Below are positions 54,296 to 63,049 of a DNA stretch of 64,000 nucleotides, one piece after another. Origin of the DNA: Struthidea cinerea (lineage: Eukaryota; Chordata; Aves; Passeriformes; Corcoracidae); the NCBI GenBank assembly GCA_013397865.1, contig VZTI01005061.1, forward strand, positions 2,205,746 through 2,269,745, written 5' to 3'. A program made the position numbers and the translations under genes. The number at the start of each line of letters is the position of its first letter. Positions within the stretch are counted from its first letter, which is position 1. The notes beneath the pieces were generated by a model, which saw only the letters and a list, made by a program, of their open reading frames with translations, was not told the DNA's origin and ran no database searches.

Positions 54296-54842
54296 TCATA
54301 CTCTTAGAATGGTTTAGTTTGGAAGGGACCTTAAAGATCATTTAGTTCTAAGCCCCCTGATACGGGTAGGGACATCTTCCCCTACAGCAGGTTGCTCAAA
54401 GCCCCATCAACCTGGCCTTGAACACTTCCAGGGATGGGGCATCCACAACATCACTGGGCAACCTGTCCCAGTGCCTCACCACCCTCACAGTAAAGAATTT
54501 CTGCATTATAGCTAATCTAAACCTACCCTCATTCAGTTTAAAGCCATCACTCCTTGGCTCTCACTACATGCCCTTGTAAAAAGTCCCCCTCCAGCTCTCT
54601 TGTAGACCCTTTTCAGTACTGTAAACCTTCTCTTCTCCAACCTAAACAGCCCCAGTGCTCTCAGTCTGTCTTCATAGGAGAGGTGCTCCAGCCCTCTGAT
54701 CATTTTTGTGACCCTCCTCAAGACTCTCTTCAACAAGTCCATGTCCTTCTTATGCTGGGGGCCCCAGAGCTGGATGCAGACTCCAGGCTGGGTCTCACGA
54801 GAGTGGAGTACAGGGACAGAATAACCCCCCTCTGCCCACAAC
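54296..54842 (-). mobile_element. CR1 non-LTR retrotransposon, 5'-truncated
   Basis: On the minus strand this is about 545 bp of the CR1 3' portion: the end of the reverse-transcriptase ORF and the 3'UTR, ending near TTGGAAGGGACC...TAGAATGG style sequence at 54300-54330. Reading 54533-54841 on the minus strand still gives CR1-like peptide pieces (RVTKMIRGLEHLSYEDRL, ALGLFRLEKRRF). Relative to the CR1 sequence I remember, about 25 bp appear deleted near 54620-54640. It is old enough to carry stops and is not active. The subfamily was not determined; CR1-J or a relative is likely. Confidence 0.93.
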
Positions 54843-57800
54843 AGACACAGCAGAACCCTCTACTTACAAGCTTTCACAACAATGTAGCCTGAAAGCAAAT
54901 TATAGTAGGGTGGGAGGGAGGAGGTTTGGGGGGGAAAACAAAACCGTTTCAGTGACCAAAAACTGGGAGCCTGTGAATTTAATAAAAGTATTGGTTTAAA
55001 ATTCTCAGTGGCAGGTCACAAAGACAGCAAATCTGATCAAGTATTAAAAAACTGTATCTCAGGGCTCTGATGGCTTCGAGATCTCTCAGGTTATATGGTG
55101 TGTGTGTGTGTGTGTGTGTAAAAGCTTGACATCTCTGCTTTGTACAAGGAAGACTGGTTAGAGCTGCACACATTCCAGGAGGGCCTCTGTTGAATAGAAT
55201 TGGCCAAATCAGATTAAAAACACAGTATCTATGGTGAAGGCTGCAAGTTGCCTGCTCAGAGATTCCACTGATGTGAACCAGAAGTTCCTTGCATGTGGTC
55301 AGGCCCTAAATTTGATACTGGAATTTAAAAACAAATTAAGATTCCCATGTAATATTGACTGCTTTTTTTTTTTTTTTTTTCCAGAGTAAAAGATTTTACA
55401 GCATGGAATGCTGTATGCAGTGGTTACATGAGTCCAAGTAATTGTACCAATTATATAATTTGATATAATTGCACTAATTACATAAACACATAATAATGAA
55501 ATATAAGTTATTCCAAGAGCTAAACTGGAAGAACATTAAAGAACCTAAATCTGCTCCCACTTATTCTAGTACAAATCAGAAACAATTCCCTTGAAATCAA
55601 TGAAGTTACCCAAATAAAATTGGCCCCTACTGTTACAAGCAGGGATGTAAATCCAGCTTTTAGTTGAAGGTTACTGACTGGGCAAGCAAATGAAAACTAC
55701 TGGGGTATTTTGTACTGATGCAGATTGCTAATTCCTGGCCACATTCCAGTGTATGTAGGGAGATTCATGACAAAGTTAGATGTCTTCTACTCTTGTTCTG
55801 ATCTGTCACCCAGACAGATCTGTTTCTATAGGTTTTGCTAAGTCTTATAGCTGCTGATTCTAAAGGAAAAATTGCTTTTTTTAGAAATACTCAGAACTGA
55901 GAATGAGCTGGACCCAATCAGGAATTCCAGAAAACCAGATTCAGGTGTGTCTTTACTTATATTGGTGCTAGGCTGAATTACATTTGCAGACTTTAGGGGA
56001 GTTACTGCAGACTGACACCAGCATTAACTGCAACAGACTCCCTTCTTAGACAGAAGTTTGTATTTCTGATCCATTTTGCAAAATGTTCTCTTACCCTTCC
56101 CAGTAGAAACCACTCCATACAAAAATTTCCTTACGAAGGATGCATTCAGTGAGGGGTTTCCCTCTTCTCCCGTGGCAGGGCAAGTGCAGCAATTAATTTG
56201 CAGCTGCTGTCTTCATCTCTCACAAGTGACAAAGCAAAGAAGGTGAGAGCTGGCAATTTTGGAGCAGGTGTCTATTATGTGTGGAAGTACGTGATGTATG
56301 CAGAGTTAATCCAACAAGTGCTCTGTTGCACCACATTGTGACAGTCACACTGTTCACACCATCCTCATTAACACCAGTGGCAGGTCCAGGCACTGGGATG
56401 GGGTTTTGCCTGTGTTGGAATATTTTAAAGGATGAAGATTCTCCAGCTCCAGAGATTGATTCTGCCACATGGTAGAAGACACTGATTTAGCATTTACAGA
56501 ACCAAGTTCAAAGCCTATCAAAGACAAGAGAGAGTCACCAAGTCACCTTTGGGTGGGGGGGTATGGATGTGACCCAGCTGTTTATTGAGGTAGAGTACCT
56601 AACCTGGCATAAAGCAATAAAACTGGATGCTCAGTTTTATAAGGATGGGAATGACAGATGGGAAAACCCCAAAATTTTTGAAAAGCAGCCATCAGGCTTG
56701 GGCATCTCATTTTTCATTTTGCCTGATTTCAAAAATGCAGGAGGTGGAAGCTGCACAAAGCGGAATTCCTGCACTCCCATGTAAAAAGCTGGCAAGAGCA
56801 GTAGCTTTGTCACATCTCTGAAAAATAAATCCCAAACTGTCTCAGATTGGTCCCACAAAACTAAAGACAATTTTATTTCATTTTAGCCTTAGAAATCTGT
56901 GTGACAGGTTGCTGTCAGCACCAGGATTCAAGAACACCTCACTGTCTGTAGAATGCCCAGAGCATCAAGTGACTCCATGCTGCAGAAAACTCCAAGCATG
57001 TTCAGTTCACATCAATTTCTAGAGTCTCTCTCACACGAAATAAAAGGACCTGGGAGCCTGGACTATGATCCAGCTCTTCCCACTCCCAGATGATGCCCCT
57101 CACACTATCCTGATATTCATGCTCTTCCTTGCATTTCTGTTTCTGTTCCATAAACCTCATAACTCTAGCTACAAATCGGGGAGCAGAGAAGGCAGGGACA
57201 GGGGAAAAAAGCTGAGAAAGACTGAGAAAGAAAAGGGGTGCTTTTTGATGGTCTCTGTGAAAGAGTTCAGGATCCCAAGCTTGCTTGTGGGTTTGCAGCG
57301 GGATGCAGAGCACAGCCTGTTCCTGCCCCTCACTCCTGGCCAGCCCAAGCTCGAAGCATCCTGGCTGCCAGCAATTCCCTGTTCCCCAGGGCTGCAGGTC
57401 CAAATCCCTCGCCGAGATACCCTGCTCTCCTCCTGAGCACAGGAGCCCCAGTGGCTTGGCTTTGACCCCAGGAACCAAACATTTTCAATTAAGAACCAAA
57501 CCTACCTGGAACCAGCCTCTGGGGCCTTGCATTTCAGTGGGCAAGATTTCTTAAGATAGCCCATTTTTTAAAGTGTAGCCCAGTCTTATTTGTAATGACG
57601 GTGTCATATGAGGGCAAACACGCCTTCAGACTGAAGGGATGGGTACTGGCCACTGATTTCAAGGGGAATTTATTGAACTCATCAGTAGCACAGTTGACCC
57701 AGGGCATGAAAACCAGAGAGAAGGCTGCTGAGAGATGAGCAGCAACGGTGAGTGGTTGGTGGCTGTGACAAGGTGGTGAGAAAGCTGTGAGATATTCAAA

Positions 57801-58633
57801 AAATTTGATCTGGAGGACAAAGTTCTGAGAAGCAGATTGTTGACACAGTCACAGCAAATTACTCTTCCAGGTCTCCCGTTTAACCCCAGCACCCGGCTGT
57901 GAGAACTGGGCAGAGCTACACCTGAATGTGAATTGTAACTAGAACCCATCATTACTTGCATGATCTTGCTTCTTCAACACTTTTCGGGTTTTAGGGTCAG
58001 ATCTAACATTTGCTAAGTCAACAGAGGTCCTTCTGTCAGCTTCAGCTGGCATTTGCTTAGGTCTCCAGGAGGAAGAATTTATCTGTGAAGATGAATTAAA
58101 TCAATATCTGGATATATGTGCAGCTGAGTGCTTGAGTATTTCTCAACATTTTGGGGGGGTTGTTAGTAAAAGGGAGATATTTTACTAAAAAGAAAAAAAA
58201 TCCTCTCTTGGTGTCAGCTAGTTTTGGGGGAAAAAAAATTAATCAAACTTACTATTGGTCTTTTATTCCTGGAAGTCCTTTCCACATAATTTTTTTTTAC
58301 TTCTTCTAAGCAGTCAGGGAGTGACCCAGAGAAGAAGTTACATTCTTACACAGCAGGTGAACCAGGAACTGGCTGTAAATGACCTGCAGGTATGCGGAAC
58401 AGCGCCGTTCCTGCGCCCAGAGCCCCTGCACTGCTGCAGAGAGAAAGAAGCAGATGCTTACACGTATAGACAGCAATAAAACTGGAGTGTAACATTTTTA
58501 GGATTGCAGCTGAGCTCTCAGACAAGGCTTTCTGCAATGACTAATATGACTACAGTCTAATGCGACAGTTCACCGTCTGCAGCCTATTCAGTCCCGAAAG
58601 TAAGCGAGTTCCTCCAGATGTTACACACTGAAG
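54843..58633. other. Intergenic region downstream of INHBB
   Basis: A (GT)n tract is at 55098-55119, a T19 run at 55362-55380, and old repeat remnants at 55565-55690, 55960-56040 and 57645-57675. The open frames at 57002-57478 (minus, 158 codons) and 57065-57436 (plus) overlap in GC-richer DNA with no domain and are treated as chance. Confidence 0.55.
55565..55690. repeat. Old dispersed repeat, second copy of the TTGAAATCAAT family
   Basis: This copy shares its core with 50251-50278 and is followed by AATAAAATTGGCCCCTAC. Similar but weaker stretches lie at 51775-51815 (GGTGTGAATAACCAAATCTG GCCC), 55960-56040 (GGGGAGTTACTGCAGACTG ACACCAGC) and 57645-57675 (CCACTGATTTCAAGGGGAAT). Confidence 0.45.
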
Positions 58634-58669
58634 AAAAAAAAAAAAAAGCACATCCAGTTTTCAATCTTT

Positions 58670-58679
58670 TTTATTTATT
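58670..58679 (-). terminator. INHBB: Distal polyadenylation signals of INHBB
   Basis: Two overlapping AATAAA hexamers lie on the minus strand at 58670-58675 and 58674-58679. They are followed by about 20 nt, then a T-run (58634-58647) and GTGTGT at about 58625. Hexamer, cleavage window and downstream U/GU-rich element form a standard vertebrate poly(A) site. This places the mRNA end near 58650. Confidence 0.75.
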
Positions 58680-58770
58680 TAAACTGTACACAAATGTAAA
58701 ATACTTCAACAGCAAATCTAAGTGAAAATTGTTTGGTTTAAATTATTATGGAACAGAACCTAAAAGGAAC

Positions 58771-58776
58771 TTTATT
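58771..58776 (-). terminator. INHBB: Possible proximal polyadenylation signal of INHBB
   Basis: A third AATAAA on the minus strand lies about 95 nt before the distal pair. Use of this site would shorten the UTR slightly and still retain all the seed matches described at 59301-59384. It has no strong downstream T/GT tract, so it is probably weaker. Confidence 0.4.
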
Positions 58777-59300
58777 AAATAAACATAAAAATTGGATTTA
58801 AAGGATGCACATATTGTAATGTATTCTACAATAGTCACTTTTTTTTTCACTCTACATTCCATGTGCGTATGGTATAGAAAAGACATTGAATAGAACAAAC
58901 AGAATCCATTTTGTACCCTGAAACAATTGGTAGGCCTCGTGAGGGATTGCTCAGTATGACTACATGATATATGATGGCTTTGCCATCTCATAAAAATTAT
59001 AACTAATATGTTGGCCTCTTTGGTTCCAAAATTTATGTATAATACATTTAACTGTATTCATTTTTTGCTGCTATAAAAATAACATTTTTTTTCAAATGGC
59101 AGTTTTTGACTAATCATGCAACTAAATCAGTGCAAACATTAAAAGCAATCATTCGCTTTAAAAAAGAAGCAAAAGATTTAATTTCAAGTATAAAAAAATA
59201 TAAAAAAGTCATATCATAAGTCCAGTTTTGTCTAGTATGGGTCAACACTTTAAATTGCATAGCTCATGCGGCACCTGTTTACCTAGATAGTGAGCAAAGA

Positions 59301-59384
59301 TAAGTGCACTATCAAGTACCACTTTTCAAGGCATTGAAATTTGCAAGTGCTATTATACGTGCATTCAAGCAGTTTGCAAGTGCT
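59301..59384 (-). promoter_or_regulatory. Cluster of three miR-302/430-type seed matches in the INHBB 3'UTR
   Basis: On the mRNA strand, AGCACTT (7mer-m8 for seed AAGUGCU) occurs at 59345-59351 and 59378-59384. GCACTTA (7mer-A1 for the same seed) occurs at 59301-59307. The two AGCACTT sites sit in a repeated 14-base sequence, ATAGCACTTGCAAA, 33 nt apart, a spacing in the range known for cooperative miRNA sites. The miR-302/372/427/430 family is an established regulator of Nodal/Activin ligands and antagonists in embryos. Its action on this gene is inference. Confidence 0.45.
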
Positions 59385-60281
59385 ATGCTGTATCATTATT
59401 TTCTGATGTTTATGGCCATCCTTGACACCTCCTGGTAAGGAAATTGAAAGCACTCTCCTCTCTCCTCCTTTCCAAGACTTGTAAAAATGTTCCTCGCCTG
59501 TTATTAAACGCACTGCATTTCCCAGAACGTCTCCACTCTGTCGCTGTCACTCCTCTTTAGGGTTCATTGGTTTAGCCGTGGTGGCCATTGCTTGTTTGCT
59601 CGTCCCCCACGTGACGTGGCCTTGCCGAGTCCCCCACTGAACAACACAGATTGCAACTTCGACTTTTTGTTCTTCGAACAGTGAGAGATGCCAACAGTCA
59701 ACACAGTCCAGATACGCTATCGATTCCCTTTTCCAAGACACGGCGGGTGTAGCCAACCATGGGTTGCTAGTGGGCAGTGAAAGCATCGGATCACACCAGC
59801 CCAGCTTGTGACTCTGCAACAGCCAGGTGTTAGAAATACAGCAGTTTCTTACATGTCTGTCCCCTTTTCTCTCTCTCTCTGATGAAACCACACGATTCCT
59901 TGCTGGAAGTGCTGTAGGAAGAAGCGGGTATCTGTGATGTTTATGTTTAGATAAATTTAAATTAAGAGGAAGTGATCGCCTCCCAAGGCAGGTGTCCTGC
60001 AGCTTCCTGTTAGACCTAAGAGGTGACAGTCGACTTTTTTTTTCTTTTTTTTGTTTTTTTTTTTAATTTTCTAAGTTTGGTCATTTTGACACCTGCGTGC
60101 AAGAATACGTTGTGTTCTCACAGTCTGTGCTTTTGCCTGAGCAAAGGGAGCTCATTTCGGTCTGGCTTAGCCGGCAGGCGGGGAAACAGCTGCTCAGCCG
60201 TTCACTCGTACTGGCAGGCATTTAGGTCCGTCGTCACTGGTCACTGACTTTCTGTGCTCATGTCCCTTTTCCGAGCTGCCT

Positions 60282-60341
60282 CGTGTGTGTGTGTGTCTGT
60301 GTCTGTGTGTATGAGCGCGTGTTTGTGTGCGTGCCCACATT

Positions 60342-60374
<33 letters not shown>
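60282..60374. repeat. (GT)n microsatellite, interrupted
   Basis: GT dinucleotides run from 60282 to 60374 with interruptions (TC, AT, GCGC, CCCACATTTC). The longest pure run is about 30 bases at 60343-60373. In the INHBB mRNA this is a CA-rich tract, a class of sequence bound by hnRNP L. Confidence 0.95.
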
Positions 60375-60470
60375 TTTAAGATATTTCATAGCATTAACTT
60401 ATAAGTGGTAGAATATATAAGTGTCCATGATCCACAAACTGCCACTGTCCTGACACCAAAGTGAAATGAT

Positions 60471-60511
60471 TATTTTTTTTCTTTTTTTTTTTCTTTTTCT
60501 TTTTTTTTTTT
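60471..60511. repeat. T-rich tract (A-rich in INHBB mRNA)
   Basis: About 40 bases are nearly all T, broken by single C residues. The tract lies in the INHBB 3'UTR about 135 nt after the stop codon on the sense strand. A related T-rich tract is at 60035-60064. Confidence 0.95.
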
Positions 60512-60597
60512 GTCAAACTTTTCCACAGTGACTTTCCAACACTGATGCCTGGATACACAGTGAAACTTCCTCCAACACCATCTTGTACAGGAATGTT

Positions 60598-60631
60598 TCT
60601 CTCTCTCTCCCTCTCTCTCTCTCCCCCCCCC
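60598..60631. repeat. (CT)n tract followed by C9
   Basis: CT repeats run from 60598 to 60622 and are followed by nine C residues at 60623-60631. This is within 20-50 nt of the INHBB stop codon. The mRNA therefore reads G9 then (GA)n directly after the coding region. Confidence 0.95.
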
Positions 60632-60646
60632 AAAACACACCTTAAA

Positions 60647-61422
60647 TCAAGCACAACCACATTCTTCCACAATCATATTGGGAACGTCCCTTTTCACAAT
60701 GTTGTATTCATCATCAAAGTACAGCATTGACATTGTGCTAAGTTTGGTTGGAATGCAACAGGAGTTCACGGTGCCCGGGTTCAGCCCCCGCATTCGGTAC
60801 TGATTCACGACAGCGGTGTGAAAGGAGGAAGCCGACCCCGGGACACCGGCCAAGTAGGCCGGGCAGCTCCCTTCACAGTAATTCCCATAGTAACCTGATG
60901 GTGCTATGATCCAGTCATTCCACCCAATGAGTCTAAAGTCAATGTAAAACTGTTGCCTGCAACATAGATTGGTCCTGCCATCGCACTCCAGGCCTCTTTT
61001 CCGGATCCTGTGTTTGTTATCGGCGAGGCGGGCTTGCACCACTAAAAAAGGCCGGTGGGATTCCTCCCCGGGGTCCACATAAATTGGCAGCACTGAATAC
61101 TCTTCACAGCCCTCACATTGAACATCCAAGTTCAGTCTCCTTTCTCCTCTCTCAAACAGAGCCTGGATCGCTTCTGTCATGGGAAAAGTGTGCCAACCAC
61201 TTCTTTTGAGATCAACTTTCTTTTCAACCACATTCCACTTGTTGCTAGTGTCCGGGTCTTGGAAATAGACTTTGACTCTTACTTTTCGCCTGCTGCCTTT
61301 CTCTAAGACATATGGAAGCAGCTTCAAGTAAAGCCACAGGCTGGCTTGAACGACAAACAAGTTCTGGTTCCCTTCATTCGAGATGAAGAAATAGAGGCGG
61401 ACTCTAGATGAGGCCAGATCGT
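60647..61422 (-). CDS. INHBB: Inhibin beta-B (activin B) subunit, exon 2 (last coding exon)
   Basis: INHBB is a secreted TGF-beta family subunit. It forms activin B (beta-B/beta-B), activin AB (with INHBA) or inhibin B (with INHA). Activins signal through ACVR2A/2B with ALK4 or ALK7 to SMAD2/3, and inhibin B antagonises this in the FSH axis. The exon begins after a TCTTGCAG acceptor at 61423-61430, splitting a GAC codon (phase 1), and encodes 257 whole residues plus the stop at 60647-60649. The propeptide part contains the WLYLKLLPYVLEK and DLKRSGWHTFP blocks. The furin motif RIRKR is at 60995-61009. The mature chain has motifs GLECDGRTNLCCRQQF, GNYCEGSCPAYLAG, SCCIPTKLSTMSMLYFDDE and EECGCA. 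The length from the splice site to the stop equals that of human INHBB as I remember it. No frameshift or premature stop is seen. The 8 codons read upstream of 61422 are intron sequence, not a start. The gene is incomplete only because exon 1 lies outside the window. Confidence 0.97.
60650..60994 (-). other. INHBB: Mature activin B ligand domain (115 residues)
   Basis: This is the C-terminal peptide released after RIRKR. It has nine cysteines: one near the N-terminus, the adjacent pair CC, CEGSC, a second CC pair, and CGC at the end. That is the arrangement of inhibin beta chains: a cystine knot, one inter-chain cysteine and the extra N-terminal pair. The WNDWIIAP stretch and the MSMLYFDDE finger are the family's receptor-contact surfaces. 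It is nearly identical to the mammalian peptide; I see Tyr for Phe after RQQF and Ser for Thr after IIAP, as compared from memory. Confidence 0.95.
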
Positions 61423-61458
61423 CTGCAAGATAAGGAGAGATCAGCAAGATTAAGTCAA
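61423..61458 (-). promoter_or_regulatory. INHBB: 3' splice site of INHBB intron 1
   Basis: Read on the minus strand, a pyrimidine-rich stretch (TGATCTCTCCTTATCTTGCAG) ends in AG at 61424-61423, just before the first conserved coding base. A CTTAATC sequence about 30 nt upstream could be the branch point. The AG position is fixed because protein similarity to INHBB starts with the next codon. Confidence 0.9.
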
Positions 61459-63040
61459 AAAAGGAAACGTTAGCTTGTGTGCCTTTCTGGATTCAGGGAC
61501 AACGCTAGAGCACAGCAGATCGAGTGAGCGGCGACGGGGCTGTGCCAGCCAGAAGGCATGCACTGCATCAGATATCCCCAATTTGCAATCAGAATTAATT
61601 GAAAAGGGGACTTCCCACAGCAACCTTCAACATCGGGCTGTAGTCGGATGTGTCAGATCCACAGACATCAGTAAGAGCTTTCCAGAATATATGTTTTTTT
61701 CCAGCCAGCCAGATTTAAAGATGCTACAGCAGCACCTTGAAAAAGACTGGCATCAGGACTAGGACTCTGCTATCTGATCAATTTAAGAATAGTTTTAACT
61801 TTCAGCTACCTGCCAATTCTCATGGGGAGAGCTCTTTCAATAACCACTAAAACACCAATGCCAAACCAGGGATTTTGTTTCGATTTGCACATATTCTTGT
61901 CGCGGTTTAAAGGAGAGGATTCACGACAGAACGGAAAATATTTCAGTAATGTGCCTGCTTGTCCAACAGACCAAGCTAACCCCCACTTAGTCTGGTAGAA
62001 TATCTGCTATTATTAATCATTTCAATCTCTGCCTTTTCTCCCCAAAATGATGAACTCCCATATGAGGCAAGGCAATGAAGCGGTTGTTCCCGCTGTAATG
62101 CCGTTATTGGCTGTTCTCAATACGCTTTTCAGCAACACCAGAATTAAAGGAGAGAAATTGTCACAGAAAACCAAATGTCACCAAATGTCTGACATAACCC
62201 CTTATTTGTAAACAGAAGAGCCTGCTGCATGAAATATTTCAGAAATACCAGTGGCCTTCCTGCAATTTTGTACTGTAAGTCCTAACTAAATTTGGCGTAG
62301 GTGATAAATGTGCCGGCCTTTATGGCGGAGACCGTAATTCTGGTCCCTGAATCATAGCATCCCAATTGCTATTTAAAATTATTGCTGGAAAGGCATTTTC
62401 TCATCTGCCCTTATCGGTTTTGCTTCCGTCTGTACAGAGCTAAATGTAGATTTTTCAGCCTTTTCCTTCCCTAAGAATCTTTATCATTTTTGTCAATCTC
62501 TGAATGGGATTTTTTGCGTAGTCGGTGTCTTCATTTGTTACCCTAGATGCCTTTCAAATGTGCCTCCAGAGCCCATTCAGTACCTTGTAATAGTTCAGTG
62601 ACAAAAATTTTCACTGTGTTTGTCTACGTTTTACATAAAGTCAATTTTGGAAGTGTTACAAAAGACAGCGATTGACTGAATACCAAATGGAAGTACAAGC
62701 CCACCCCCGATTTCCCAACAACAGCCTATTAAAAAATAATAACCCCCAAAATGTACACTAAGAAAGCCTTTCTCATGTTAGTAAATACACAACTTTTTCA
62801 TAAACTGTGGTGACAGTGACAGAAAAAGAACAGTACGGTGTTGCTGCACCAATCCACATCACTTGTGTTGTGTGAGATTATGTGCGCTCATAAATTTTGT
62901 ATGTGAATATAACAAGCATATGTATAATGCAACAGATCCCATAGATACTGTAAATGTATATGCCTTTGGTAAGTGGGAGGGTAGATAAAGAAGATGAGTG
63001 GGCAGCATACAGGATAGAAAGAGATTTATTTTGTGGACAA
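61459..63040. other. INHBB intron 1, unique-sequence part
   Basis: This is the intron upstream of exon 2. No repeat family is recognised. The part at 62140-62870 has the even texture and clustered motifs often seen in conserved non-coding DNA, including a YY1-like ATGGCGG at 62322-62328. I searched for the end of exon 1, which should encode the propeptide segment before the split GAC codon, and did not find it. The intron therefore continues past the window. Confidence 0.7.
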
Positions 63041-63049
63041 ATGATATAT

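Larger units (their letters stand above)
58650..60646 (-). other. INHBB: INHBB 3' untranslated region, about 2.0 kb
   Basis: The UTR runs from the TGA at 60647-60649 to the distal polyadenylation signals at 58670-58679. It is rich in simple sequence on the mRNA strand: G9 and GA repeats just after the stop, A-rich tracts at 60471-60511 and 60035-60064, and a CA tract at 60282-60374. The distal third is AU-rich with few repeats, as expected of a functional UTR. Length and position fit the INHBB mRNA family. The exact 3' end is inferred from signals, not from transcript data. A 114-codon open frame inside it (59547-59891) has no recognisable domain and is taken as chance. Confidence 0.8.

Noticed and set aside
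54533..54841. 102-codon minus-strand frame with RT-like peptide
   Set aside because: It is the remnant of the CR1 reverse-transcriptase ORF, not a host gene.
57002..57478. 158-codon minus-strand frame downstream of INHBB, overlapping plus-strand frames
   Set aside because: Open on both strands in GC-richer DNA, no domain, no splice or poly(A) context.
59547..59891. 114-codon minus-strand frame
   Set aside because: It lies within the INHBB 3'UTR with no homology signal.
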